Part shown: piece after piece, positions 25,730 to 35,011 of the stretch
How the letters are laid out: the number at the start of each line of letters is the position of its first letter
Numbering within the stretch: the first letter of the stretch is position 1
NCBI GenBank assembly: GCA_027485695.1
Contig: JAIXQO010000004.1
Span: 382,408 to 446,407, forward strand
Reading direction: 5' to 3'
Origin: Pseudomonadota bacterium
GTDB taxonomy: Bacteria > Bdellovibrionota > UBA1018
DNA length: 64,000 nt
The notes under the pieces: model-generated
Database searches by the model: none
What the model saw: the letters and a program-made list of their open reading frames with translations, nothing else
Told to the model about the DNA's origin: nothing
Position numbers and translations under genes: made by a program

Positions 25730-27156
25730 TAGAACGCCGTCTTACCGAATCGGCTCGTCAAGTAACGATCGAAAATATCCGTGAGTTTGGAATCGTAAGC
25801 GAATTTCGCGAGAGCGATGCGAACGGAGCTTTCCGCTTCTTTGAGCGTGATCGCGCCACTACGCTCACGAGCCGTCACATCCTTGAGAGTTGCGACGTAG
25901 GCTTCTTGAGCATCCTTGACTCGGCGGTAAGCGACGTGCGTCGGCTTGACCTCGAGAGCGCTCAACCAACGATCCCAGTTCTGCGTTGGATACGCGAAGT
26001 TACGGTGAACTTGGTTCGCGATGATTTCCTCGGCCTCTACTTGGCCGTGGTTACGATTGAATGCACGAGTCAAAAGGTCCTGAACATCGGCCGGGAGAAA
26101 ATTGAAATCTGCAATCGTGTCCACGTGCGTGACGTTCTCGAAGGCCGCGAAGGCTTCTAAATTGCGACCAATAAAGAAACGTTCGCGCTCGGCGAGTTTC
26201 TTCAGGCAATCGAAGTCTTTGACGCATTGGCGGATCTCGGAAATGAAGATCTCGCGTTTGCGGATGATGTCTGGGCGGTAGACGACTGCTCCCGTGTACT
26301 TATGAGAGATATCGCGTTTGGCGACGCGATCGAGCACGTCGGCTTCGAACTTACCGACGCGGTTGTCGCGGATCAAACGGCGGAACGAATTCGCTTTGTA
26401 GTTCACGATCGGTCCCAAGTACGGGTGCGTAAAATTCTTGCCTGGGATGTATTTCGGAACTTCCAAGTGTTTGGCGTAACCTTCGGCGAGCTTGGAGATT
26501 TGGTCTTTCTCACCGAAAAAGAAACGGTAACCGATGAACTCATTGGTATTCGCTTCGGTCTTGAAAATATGCCGAGACGAAGTTCCGACCGATGCTTGTA
26601 CGTAACCTTCGCCGAATCGCTTCTCGAGCATATCGAGGTACTGCTCGAATTCAACTTTGGAGTCGACGATCTTGGGAGAAACGAGTTCGACGTTTCCGGT
26701 CTCATCGACGATCAAACGCTCCGGGAGCATTTCTTCAGGCTGGCGGATCGCGATGCGTCCCGGATATTTCGGGCCTTGGGGGAAAAGCTTGTCTTTGTTG
26801 TCGCGAACCCACTGAAGCTTCTGCTCGTGCGAGAGCAGGTCCCAGGCTTCGTGCGAGATCAACTCTGCGTCCGGTGCGTAGGCGTTAAAAAGTCCCGGGC
26901 CCATTTCACTCAGCGAATACTCAACTTCGACGCCGTAGGTGAAGTGTTCTTTTGGATAGCGTTTCTCGTTTACGCCGAAAGGGTACTCGAGTTTTGGCTT
27001 GAGATTCTTCAGCTCACAAGGAACCGCGCTGATATCGCGGTAAGCAAAACTGGATTCGAGCGCGGCATCGTTTGATTTCGGCGCTGACGAACAAGCGGAC
27101 ACGAGCAAAATAAGGAATGTAACGAATGGCGTGGCCCAACGATTCTTTTTCAACAT
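25729..27156 (-). CDS. Lipoprotein with amidoligase/GCS-like motifs
   Basis: A lipoprotein of about 475 residues starting at ATG 27156; signal and lipobox are LILLVSAC (Cys 22). The mature N-terminus has FTYGVEVEYSLSEMG (72-86), then NVELVSPKI and GTSSRHIFKTE. That order, GxExE then E-x-VSP then a G-x3-R-H element, resembles the glutamine-synthetase-like amidoligase fold, which forms amide bonds. An enzyme of that fold anchored outside the cell would be unusual. The assignment rests on motifs only. It overlaps the peptidase gene as TAATG. Confidence 0.6.
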   Translation of the reverse strand: MLKKNRWATPFVTFLILLVSACSSAPKSNDAALESSFAYRDISAVPCELKNLKPKLEYPFGVNEKRYPKEHFTYGVEVEYSLSEMGPGLFNAYAPDAELISHEAWDLLSHEQKLQWVRDNKDKLFPQGPKYPGRIAIRQPEEMLPERLIVDETGNVELVSPKIVDSKVEFEQYLDMLEKRFGEGYVQASVGTSSRHIFKTEANTNEFIGYRFFFGEKDQISKLAEGYAKHLEVPKYIPGKNFTHPYLGPIVNYKANSFRRLIRDNRVGKFEADVLDRVAKRDISHKYTGAVVYRPDIIRKREIFISEIRQCVKDFDCLKKLAERERFFIGRNLEAFAAFENVTHVDTIADFNFLPADVQDLLTRAFNRNHGQVEAEEIIANQVHRNFAYPTQNWDRWLSALEVKPTHVAYRRVKDAQEAYVATLKDVTARERSGAITLKEAESSVRIALAKFAYDSKLTDIFDRYLTSRFGKTAF

Positions 27157-27295
27157 GGCCGCGGAAAATAGTGATGGTTGTCGAAATTGAGAACACAAAT
27201 TTTCGTTAAATGTAAAAAACCATAACGTAGACCGCATTCAACAATGTCGAAATATCTGACATGAAAAATTCCTGATCGAGGACATGAAAACAACT

Positions 27296-27325
27296 TTGAC
27301 ACGGAGGTGTTTTCCCGCGAATAAC
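27296..27325 (+). promoter_or_regulatory. Candidate sigma70-type promoter
   Basis: TTGACA at 27296-27301 is a perfect -35 match. AATAAC begins 18 bases later and matches four of six -10 positions. It lies about 55 bases before the lipoprotein start at 27357. Confidence 0.4.
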
Positions 27326-27356
27326 CGTCGCCAAGCAATTTTAACCGGAGGGTTTC

Positions 27357-28367
27357 ATGTCTCTTTATCGTTTTTCTCTTTCTATTGTCGGCGCGTCGTT
27401 GCTTTTCTCCTGCCAAACCGCAGTGAAGCGTGAAAACAACGAAAACAATCCTTACGCGGCTCGCGCGGAGTCCGAATGGGTTTCCGAAGAAGCGAACTCT
27501 GAATACGTTCGTATGATCTCGAGCCTTCCGGGTCTAAACCCTCTCGCCAAAGCAATCGAACTCCTGAGCGCAAGCGAGCGCAAAGTCGCGCTCGAAGTAC
27601 TGAACACTGAATCAGACGCATTCCTTCAGAGTGTGCGCCGTACGGTGGCGAACAAGTCTTTTGATCAGAAATCGATTTCGGAACTGAATTCCGTCACCGC
27701 TTCCAAGATTCTGAAATCGATCTCGAATCAGAAATTCGTTTCTCTCTTCAAATCTAAGCCTCAATGGAACGTTCTTAAGGCAGAAGCGGAGCAAACGCTC
27801 TCTCGTGCAGCGCAAATTGAGTCTCGTGAGTCTACGACACTCGTTCGTTCGGGTCTCGGACTCGGATCCAAGACGGCGGCGAATACGGCTCAAGCCGTGG
27901 CACCGGCCGCGATTGCCGAACTTGAGCGCAGCACCCAGATGATCAAAGCGCTGGAATTCGAAGGCGCCGAGACCGCCGAAGGTTTACTCCTCAAGAACCG
28001 CCTGATCACGCTCAACAAAAAACTCTACAATCGTACGGGCCGTGTTTGGGTTTCGGCGGACGGTTGCGCCAAGCTTCATAACGACGCAGTCGCACTCGGA
28101 AACTACGAGAAAATGCTGAACGACGTCTATCAAGAGGTCTCAAACCCTGCCGCTAGCCGCCTGAAGTGCTACGAATACGGCGCGTGGATGTTCGCCCGTT
28201 TCCAAGAGAAGAACTTCGGACGTGTGGGTCAAGAAGCTTGGGACGCTGTCGAAGCGCTCTCTGCTTGTAACATCGGCATCACCGATGGCGAAGTCAAAGC
28301 CGCTCGCAACATTGCTGCTCAAAACGGCGGTAAGGTTCCAGCTCAAGCTCCAGAATGCCGTCTGTAA
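27357..28367 (+). CDS. Lipoprotein, unknown function
   Basis: A 336-residue protein with a signal and lipobox (SIVGASLLFSC, Cys about 19). GGAGGG lies a few bases before the ATG. The mature protein is mainly alpha-helical by composition, with Ser/Lys/Glu-rich repeats of polar helix, and has several Cys in its last third (GCAKL, LKCYEYG, SACNIG, PECRL). No domain recognised. The large GTG-started gene follows 57 bases later and may be co-transcribed. Confidence 0.65.
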   Translation: MSLYRFSLSIVGASLLFSCQTAVKRENNENNPYAARAESEWVSEEANSEYVRMISSLPGLNPLAKAIELLSASERKVALEVLNTESDAFLQSVRRTVANKSFDQKSISELNSVTASKILKSISNQKFVSLFKSKPQWNVLKAEAEQTLSRAAQIESRESTTLVRSGLGLGSKTAANTAQAVAPAAIAELERSTQMIKALEFEGAETAEGLLLKNRLITLNKKLYNRTGRVWVSADGCAKLHNDAVALGNYEKMLNDVYQEVSNPAASRLKCYEYGAWMFARFQEKNFGRVGQEAWDAVEALSACNIGITDGEVKAARNIAAQNGGKVPAQAPECRL

Positions 28368-28424
28368 TTTAGTCCAAGGAAGCGTAACAACAACTCACCC
28401 GAGTCCGCTCGACGAGGTACGTTT

Positions 28425-31400
28425 GTGGGAAAACAGCCAAAGACGTTTGTTGTTACGATTTCTCAAGCCATTCGCGGGTTAGCAGTCGTTGCACTCTTGC
28501 TCACGGTCGTCTCCTCCGACGCCGAACGCACGGACCCGCTTGTGGCCGAAGTTCAAAAACTTGAAAAACGATGGGACGGTCTCGTGTACGACACGAAATC
28601 GTCCCTCTATTTTCAGCTGACTGGCGCCCATCCGATCGTGGTTCAATCTCGCAAGAACCCAGCCGTGGTCGCATTTCTAGCCGATCTCGCTAAGACTCAG
28701 GCTCGAATCGAATCGGAGAGTTTCAAGCGATCAGGCGCCCCGATCGGACACCCGAGCCTCAAGTCCTTTGCCCAAGCAGCAACCCAGTATTTCGCGCTTC
28801 AGACACGTGTAGCGTACAACGATTTTAAACTCTTTCATCAACCGGGCGCCAAACGCGAATTGCCGGATTTCCAAAAGTTCAATCTGCGGATCTCTCAAAA
28901 ATCCTCTATTGAACTCTGGACCAATCCTACTTACGCCAAACGTTTTCAGCTCAGACATACTCCTGATCCGAAAACGGGAGAATATCGAGTCGAACTATTC
29001 CTCAACCCCGAGGATCTGAGAAACCTTGAATTTCTTGCGATCAGTGATCCGAAATCGGAAACAGACTTCGCAAAACTCATTCAGTTTGTGACCATTCGAG
29101 AATCCATGGTCAATCGTTGGGCCAGCCGACGCATCTATTCGCTCCGCTGGGACGACAAGCCGATCACGCATTGTGGCTCCGAGTTCTACGCGTTTCGCCA
29201 GCGTCCGAATTCGCCGATCACGCAATCGGAATCCTACCGCTCGCTTTGGGCCGAAGATCTCTATCTGGAGTTCAACGACTCATTGAATGACCTGGTTAAA
29301 ATATCCCTCGGACGCAATCTGCTCGATCTCCCGCAGTCGGCTGATCTCGTTCGCGAATTTTTCACCTATTTCCCAGAGTTTTCTTCGGAGATTCTCGTCA
29401 CTAGTGATCCAGTAGCGATTGACGCTTACTTCGACCAGACCGCGGCACCGGCCTTGATCGCAGTCGATAACGAGTCGTGGCAGCTCGTGGCGGACAAAAC
29501 GATTCTCGACTGGAACTACGCCGGCGACGACCTCTCCCCAGATGCGATTGCAGAACGCATCGCCGAAGGCTCTTTTGAAACGCGTAAACGATTCCTGGTC
29601 GACCAACTCATCTCGTTCGCTCAATCGACAGTTGACGACTACGGAAACCCTCGGTTCCATGCGATCACAACCAATCGGTCGGCGGTACTCGCGCATGCGG
29701 TAGCGCTCGTCGATCGTGCCACTTCCCCCCAAGCCAAAACCTGGAAGGCGCGACTTCGCGCGGACGTGATTCGCTATCTAAACTCTCATCAAGCACTTGC
29801 CCTGAGGACTAAACGATCGGAAGACCGTTTGGATCAGATGGTCGAAGACACCCTCGAACAGGCCGAACTGGGAGTCCGCGCGGAGACGATTCTCGCCGCT
29901 TACCAAAAAGACGAAAAACGTATTCGCGACGCCAAGTTTTCCCAGAGCTATCGATACTCTGGTCCGTTTGCTCCTCCTCCATCTCGTTCGGTGTCTCCCG
30001 ACCTTCGAATCGAGTCGCTTCTCTATCAAACGCCTTCGGAATCGTATGGCGAGCCCCTCAAAATTGAATCGGGCGAGTACCTCCTTCGTTTCTTTTTCGA
30101 TAAGGCCCAGAAGATCGCCTCGTTCAACGAACCAAGCGCAATTTCGAAACGAATGGAAGAGACGATCTCTGATCCGGCGCTCGTACATAGCCTGAAATCG
30201 CTATTCGCGACAACGAGTGAACACTTCAGTGCCGATCCAGATGCTAAGACTCACCCCGAAGATGCGCTCGGTCGCGCGCTCCGCGCGAGCGTCGGTCCAG
30301 TACTCGTTAAATTTATCCAAGCAACCGAATCTCTACCTAAGGCTGCTGATCAGGAGATGGATCAGAAACCTTCGAATACTCGCCTCGTTCGTCCTGCGAT
30401 TGCTGTCGCACCGTCGGACCAGACATTTGTCGCAAGACGCCCTCGTCCACGACTCGAGGGCGAATCGCCTCCTGCCTACCGAGCGACCGAAACCGAACGC
30501 ATCGATCAATTGGTTCGTTTCGTAGAAGCGATCTCGTTGATCGGTATCTCGATTGACCCTTCGAAATCGAGCCATCCGCTCATCAAGTCTCCGGCCTATG
30601 CGCAGGCCTGGGCGAAATCACCGTTTCGTGCACTTCAGGACAAATCTCCCGGAAAATTTCCAAAACGTTTCTCCGTATTCGATCAAGCGATCTTGGCAGA
30701 TATCGTTCGCGACGTCGCGCTCACCAAGCAACCGATCCTGGGCGTCAGAGAGAAAAACGACGAAGACTCTCCAACCACGTTGCAACGGCTCGCCAAGTCC
30801 GTCAGCCTCTCCGTGAAAAAAGGCTATGAGCCGCTTGATCGCAAAAAACTCAAAGACAGCATCTGGGAAGCAACTGGGTTTGCGATGCGTTCGGACAACA
30901 GCAAAGTGGAAACCGCCTGCTTGGGTAATCCACTCGATCCCGATCACAATCTTGCGTTTCAACAGACCTATCGTTCGGCCACGCACCTCCGAGAACAATT
31001 CGCCAAAACAAATCAGCTGAAATCTTGGGATGAATCCCTGAGATCCCGTACGCGTTCATCTTCGCAGAAATTCCTCGAAGATTACGTCGACCCCATCTCC
31101 ATGGGACTTTTCGTCGCGATGATGATCATTGCCGGTTGGACCATGGTTCCACTCGCGCTCTCGGCCGGTTTCTCGTTATTCTCGGGCACCGTTGGACTCT
31201 CGGCGATTTTTGCGAACATTGGAGCCGCCGTCAGTGCAAGCGGCGGTTTGGCCGGATTCTTGATCGCCCAGCTCTCGGGGAACGCGCTTTGGTTGAACCT
31301 GCTGTTCTCCGTTCAAACGATCTCGATGCTGAACGTGTATTGTTTTAAGCTGCCGCCACAGATGCAGTATCAATTCGACGTCGCCAACTCTCACATCGGC

Positions 31401-32495
31401 TATTTCGCAGAGTCCGTGGGTGATCGTAAGTCCGTCGATCGCATGCGCGACGAGATCCACACCATGCGGAATATGGCGATCTTCGGCGCTGTCGCGGACG
31501 CCGCCGGCCATGCCGCGTTCACGGTTCCGTATATCATGGAAAAAATCGGCGTTCGCGGCCAACTCAAGCTCGCTCGTCTCGCCGATCGCACAGGCGAGAA
31601 CCTCGCTCAAGAAATCAGCGCACCACGCTTGCAGGATTTCATCCGCGAGCACGGCCTCAGAAACGGCATCACCAAGTACGCCAGGTCGGCTGCTCAATCG
31701 CTCAAAGAAGCTGATCGTCTGCGCGCGGTTTCGGCGCAAGTAAGCGCCAGCGAGTTAAAAGAGATCTTGATCAAGAAGCTCGCAACCGAGCTCTACGATC
31801 TGAAATCGCTCGACCTCCTCTATCAAGCGCGCATCGATGCACTGGGAGTCGAAGCAACTCAGCTGATGCAAGCCTCGCGTGCGGCGGCGGTTGCCGATCA
31901 ACTCAAGTCTAAGTCGTTCCTCGATTGGTTCGAACAGTCAGTGATGTCTCACTTCCGCACTTACGACGTCGGCGGCCAGTACTACGAAATGTACGTCGCT
32001 CGGGATCTGGTCGAGGCGATGGTGGACGGCAAACTCTACCCCGGAATCCATTCTCAGAACGAAATCCGAGCTTTTATCCTCAATGAAAAAGCTCGTAACG
32101 TTCATTTAGCCCGACTCAATCTTGCATTCACTCGCCAGGCGATCGCTCAAGCGATTCAAACTGGTGGCGAGAATGCGGCCTACCGCTTCTTCCAGTCGAT
32201 GAATGAAGACGCACTCCTCGGCCAAGAAGAAACCTTCCGTTGGTTCCATCGCCAGATCAACGGCGGAAAACTGAAACGGTTCGTGCTAGGCAGCCAGGAA
32301 CCAACCTGGCGCTCGGTGCTGAACGCTTACTCCGACTACCAGTACCTGCGTGGCGATCTGTCGAAAACTGTCTCTGCTCGTGCGGCGGGACTCGTGATGA
32401 TGGATCGGTACGGTCAAACGGAACGAGCCAAAAACCACGAAGCCGCCCGTACTGGTGAGTACGAACGGCTTCTGATTTCAGTAAATCCGAATTAA
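28425..32495 (+). CDS. Large envelope protein (1356 aa), unknown function
   Basis: A 1356-residue protein beginning with GTG at 28425 and GAGG upstream. An N-terminal hydrophobic segment (IRGLAVVALLLTVVSS) is probably a signal. Residues 40-880 are a mostly polar periplasmic region with no recognised repeats. Two or three membrane segments lie at about 892-970 (SMGLFVAMMIIAGWTMVPLA and following Gly/Ala-rich helices). The C-terminal 370 residues are helical and charged. No enzyme motif could be identified. It may be a group-specific envelope protein; the preceding lipoprotein is a plausible partner. Confidence 0.65.
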   Translation: MGKQPKTFVVTISQAIRGLAVVALLLTVVSSDAERTDPLVAEVQKLEKRWDGLVYDTKSSLYFQLTGAHPIVVQSRKNPAVVAFLADLAKTQARIESESFKRSGAPIGHPSLKSFAQAATQYFALQTRVAYNDFKLFHQPGAKRELPDFQKFNLRISQKSSIELWTNPTYAKRFQLRHTPDPKTGEYRVELFLNPEDLRNLEFLAISDPKSETDFAKLIQFVTIRESMVNRWASRRIYSLRWDDKPITHCGSEFYAFRQRPNSPITQSESYRSLWAEDLYLEFNDSLNDLVKISLGRNLLDLPQSADLVREFFTYFPEFSSEILVTSDPVAIDAYFDQTAAPALIAVDNESWQLVADKTILDWNYAGDDLSPDAIAERIAEGSFETRKRFLVDQLISFAQSTVDDYGNPRFHAITTNRSAVLAHAVALVDRATSPQAKTWKARLRADVIRYLNSHQALALRTKRSEDRLDQMVEDTLEQAELGVRAETILAAYQKDEKRIRDAKFSQSYRYSGPFAPPPSRSVSPDLRIESLLYQTPSESYGEPLKIESGEYLLRFFFDKAQKIASFNEPSAISKRMEETISDPALVHSLKSLFATTSEHFSADPDAKTHPEDALGRALRASVGPVLVKFIQATESLPKAADQEMDQKPSNTRLVRPAIAVAPSDQTFVARRPRPRLEGESPPAYRATETERIDQLVRFVEAISLIGISIDPSKSSHPLIKSPAYAQAWAKSPFRALQDKSPGKFPKRFSVFDQAILADIVRDVALTKQPILGVREKNDEDSPTTLQRLAKSVSLSVKKGYEPLDRKKLKDSIWEATGFAMRSDNSKVETACLGNPLDPDHNLAFQQTYRSATHLREQFAKTNQLKSWDESLRSRTRSSSQKFLEDYVDPISMGLFVAMMIIAGWTMVPLALSAGFSLFSGTVGLSAIFANIGAAVSASGGLAGFLIAQLSGNALWLNLLFSVQTISMLNVYCFKLPPQMQYQFDVANSHIGYFAESVGDRKSVDRMRDEIHTMRNMAIFGAVADAAGHAAFTVPYIMEKIGVRGQLKLARLADRTGENLAQEISAPRLQDFIREHGLRNGITKYARSAAQSLKEADRLRAVSAQVSASELKEILIKKLATELYDLKSLDLLYQARIDALGVEATQLMQASRAAAVADQLKSKSFLDWFEQSVMSHFRTYDVGGQYYEMYVARDLVEAMVDGKLYPGIHSQNEIRAFILNEKARNVHLARLNLAFTRQAIAQAIQTGGENAAYRFFQSMNEDALLGQEETFRWFHRQINGGKLKRFVLGSQEPTWRSVLNAYSDYQYLRGDLSKTVSARAAGLVMMDRYGQTERAKNHEAARTGEYERLLISVNPN

Positions 32496-32508
32496 ACAAT
32501 GTCCGCGA

Positions 32509-33201
32509 CTAATTCGCGCGAGTGAAACCATTCAGAACCGCATAGGATTCTTCCATAAAGAATACGCGGTTGCAGAGCGGGATCTCGGCGTAACGTTCCG
32601 GCGTGAGGTAGGTGCGAGTGGCAACGTTGCCCACAAATTTCGAGAGCGGGCGACGTTGGATACGAGAGCGGAAAAGAAACGGTAGTTCCGGAAGCGGTCT
32701 AGCTGGATCGAAATTCCCAACTCCTTGGCTCACGGCAGTCTCGCAAGTAGCGCGGTACTGTTCGTAAAAGGCGCCAGGCGTGTCGAAATCGCAGTCGTCC
32801 TCACCGCAGATTTCATAGAGTACGGCCCAGCCGCTCTCCAGCATCTGTTTGTTCAGGTCGACGCCATTCTTGAAAACTCGTCCCAGCGAACGACCGTAAT
32901 CGTCCGTGCCACTGATCTCGACAGTGACCTGCGTCCCGATGGGGAGCAAGGACTTGAGAAGATTCGAAGCTTGGTTGCCCCAATATCCCTGCGTGAATGT
33001 ACCGCCAGGTCCGGCCAACGTGGTTTCCGGGGTATCGATGGACTCAAAACGAACTTTGACTTTTGATCCGCCGACGATTTGAACTTGAATCGTGTCCCCG
33101 TCGCTGACTTTGGCGACGCGACCTTCGATTCGTGAAGACGAGGCAAAAGCCGGGACAGAAATACAACCTACCAACAATAAGGCGAGGGGCAGTGAGCGCA
33201 T
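32509..33201 (-). CDS. Secreted staphylococcal-nuclease-like protein
   Basis: A 230-residue protein with a signal peptide (LPLALLLVGCISVPAFA). The SNase domain spans about 23-150: VAKVSDGDTIQVQI, VRFESIDTPET (the Arg and Asp/Glu catalytic residues) and DDYGRSLGRVF. It would cleave DNA or RNA in the periplasm or outside, using Ca2+. Cys pairs (CGEDDC) and a C-terminal extension of about 70 residues are extra to the minimal domain. Four bases after LLLVG is a Cys, so a lipoprotein is a weaker option. Confidence 0.85.
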   Translation of the reverse strand: MRSLPLALLLVGCISVPAFASSSRIEGRVAKVSDGDTIQVQIVGGSKVKVRFESIDTPETTLAGPGGTFTQGYWGNQASNLLKSLLPIGTQVTVEISGTDDYGRSLGRVFKNGVDLNKQMLESGWAVLYEICGEDDCDFDTPGAFYEQYRATCETAVSQGVGNFDPARPLPELPFLFRSRIQRRPLSKFVGNVATRTYLTPERYAEIPLCNRVFFMEESYAVLNGFTRAN

Positions 33202-33354
33202 CCGTTCAATCTCCTGATTCTCGATTCAATAACTAGCGGGTACTATTATGCGGGTGAATCGATCATCTTCCTGAACGAACGAAACCGCCACGCTTCGATT
33301 GTCAGATGACTGTCGGGAAATTGCAACCCCTCGGGTCAAAGGTGCACGGAGATC

Positions 33355-33390
33355 AAAAAAAACGCGGCGTGCAATGAGCACCCCGCGTTC
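33355..33390 (-). terminator. Intrinsic terminator for the ferritin-like gene
   Basis: AACGCGG and CCGCGTT, with GTGC/GCAC inside, form the stem. On the minus strand a run of eight T follows. It ends the transcript of the 33420-33854 gene. Confidence 0.8.
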
Positions 33391-33419
33391 TAAAATTCTT
33401 AAGGACAGTGGAAGGTAGC

Positions 33420-33854
33420 TTACTCGTTCGGGGAACGGAGCATCTTCTGCACTTCTGCGATGTGCGCCTCTTCTTCGGCGATCATCGAGCGTGCGAACTC
33501 TTCGAGGGCGATGCGTTTGCCTTCGACCGACTTGAGGAGCTGATAATAAAGTTCGAGTTGGATTTTCTCGTGCTCAACGCTCTCCTTCAGGATGTCGTTG
33601 ATCGAGTGCTGATGCGTCTCGAGGAGTTTTGCAATCTTGAGCGATGGGTGCCCACCTAGCGTGGTGATGTGCTCACCTACTTGACCAGCATGCATCAAGG
33701 ACTCTTGTCCTTGGGATTGGAGCCACTTCACGATCGGAATACGGTTGTAGCCGTAGATCATGAGCGAATAGTGCGTGTAGCGGACGACTCCGGCCAATTC
33801 GTGCTCGAGAATCGCGTTCAATTTTTCGACAATTTGAGTGGTTTCGGCATCCAT
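33420..33854 (-). CDS. Bacterioferritin-like four-helix protein
   Basis: A 144-residue ferritin-like protein. Helix A has AILEHELAGVVRYTHYS, helix B has ESLMHAGQVGEHI, helix C has ESVEHEKIQLELYYQ, and helix D has MIAEEEAHIAEV. These supply the carboxylate and histidine ligands of a di-iron site. By comparison with Bfr, the Glu-x2-His of helix B appears shifted here (E51, H55), so whether ferroxidase activity is intact is uncertain. It would store iron or handle peroxide in the cytoplasm. It has its own terminator. Confidence 0.8.
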   Translation of the reverse strand: MDAETTQIVEKLNAILEHELAGVVRYTHYSLMIYGYNRIPIVKWLQSQGQESLMHAGQVGEHITTLGGHPSLKIAKLLETHQHSINDILKESVEHEKIQLELYYQLLKSVEGKRIALEEFARSMIAEEEAHIAEVQKMLRSPNE

Positions 33855-33930
33855 GAGTTAGGTCCTTTCGAATCAATGATGATGAGTTGGCCCCGAGTTT
33901 CCCACGTGTACCCCGTTCGGCCAACTTTAA

Positions 33931-34461
33931 TCAGAAGAAATTCGGTAAGAATCGCTTCAAGAGCTCGAGCGCAATGAGGCCCTGAATTCCCGCGACGAAG
34001 TCATCCGCGAGGACTCCGAAACCCGCGATCCAATGCGAGTCTTTGCGATTCTTCGACCACTGGTCCACGGCCTCGACTGGAGGAATTTTCACGATGTCGA
34101 AAAACCGAAACAGGAGTGCACCGGCGACGAATGCCGCAAGAGAGTCCCCGGTGAGAAGTAAGGTCACGGCGACTCCAATTGATTCATCTACGACGATCGA
34201 TTGGTGATCCGCGACATTCGTGAGGCGCACAACTTCTTTGGCGGCCCAGGTACCTAGAGCAAAAACAGCGAGTATGATGCCGATTTTGAGTCCGAGCGAC
34301 TCATAGCGGAGCCACCAGAGAAAAGGTAATGTCGCCAGCGTTCCCCAAGTACCCGGCGCCTTGGGCAGATGCCCCGAATACAAAAACGTCGCAGTAAAGA
34401 CGGCGAACCGTTCCGAAAAAGTTTTGGCCGGAATCGGTGGCCGGCGCGGATTCACGCTCAT
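33931..34461 (-). CDS. pgpA: Phosphatidylglycerophosphatase A
   Basis: A 176-residue membrane protein with the PgpA signatures KAPGTWGTLATLPF (about 34-47), IVVDESIGVAV and FRFFDIVKIPPVE, and GFGVLADDFVAGIQG near the C-terminus. It dephosphorylates phosphatidylglycerophosphate to phosphatidylglycerol. Three or four hydrophobic helices are visible. ATG 34461 overlaps the thioesterase stop as ATGA, so the two are coupled. Confidence 0.9.
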   Translation of the reverse strand: MSVNPRRPPIPAKTFSERFAVFTATFLYSGHLPKAPGTWGTLATLPFLWWLRYESLGLKIGIILAVFALGTWAAKEVVRLTNVADHQSIVVDESIGVAVTLLLTGDSLAAFVAGALLFRFFDIVKIPPVEAVDQWSKNRKDSHWIAGFGVLADDFVAGIQGLIALELLKRFLPNFF

Positions 34462-34910
34462 TGGCCTCCCGTTTTCCAGGATTCCCAGATTTTCAACATA
34501 TGTTCGGGTGCGGCGGCTGGCTTACCTTCGCGATTCACCAGCACGCTACGAACCTTGGCAATCGCGCAGACTTCGCCATCCCGAAGGATTTCTTGGAGTA
34601 GAAATAGAGAGCTTCGCTTCGAATCAGTGACCTGCGTCACGACATGAATGACTTCACCGGCCAAAAGTGGTTTCTTGTACTGAACTTCGATTTGGGCGAT
34701 CACGGGCCAGCGCTCATGGATCTCGAGGTGCTTATATCTGATCCCTGCTTCTTCCATGAGTTTCCAGCGCGCTTGCTCGAAATAGTGCAGAAAACGCGCA
34801 TGATTGACGTGCCCGAACCCATCGAGTTCGTAGGCTCTGACTTCTAATTCACAAATAAAACGCTTGGGGCTGACCGGCGGCTGATGTTGATCGTGAGTAG
34901 AGTGCGACAC
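34458..34910 (-). CDS. YbgC/FadM-like acyl-CoA thioesterase
   Basis: A hotdog-fold enzyme of about 150 residues. RAYELDGFGHVNHARFLHYF contains the catalytic Asp and the GHVNH motif of the 4-hydroxybenzoyl-CoA thioesterase group, which also includes Tol-Pal-linked YbgC. The frame opens to 35030, but the conserved part begins after GTG 34910, which has GGAG just before it. The extra 40 codons run into the divergent promoter region. Substrate is unknown; short or branched acyl-CoAs are typical. Confidence 0.8.
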   Translation of the reverse strand: MSHSTHDQHQPPVSPKRFICELEVRAYELDGFGHVNHARFLHYFEQARWKLMEEAGIRYKHLEIHERWPVIAQIEVQYKKPLLAGEVIHVVTQVTDSKRSSLFLLQEILRDGEVCAIAKVRSVLVNREGKPAAAPEHMLKIWESWKTGGQ

Positions 34911-35011
34911 CGCTCCACTCAATCTAATATGGCCCGAGTTGTCAAAATCTTTGATCTTGAGTAAAACGATTCCACCCGATAGATCGAGGAAACCCGGAGA
35001 CCACGTTCGAC

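Noticed and set aside
26227..27075. A 282-codon plus-strand frame
   Set aside because: Antisense to the amidoligase-like lipoprotein, whose lipobox and motifs are coherent.
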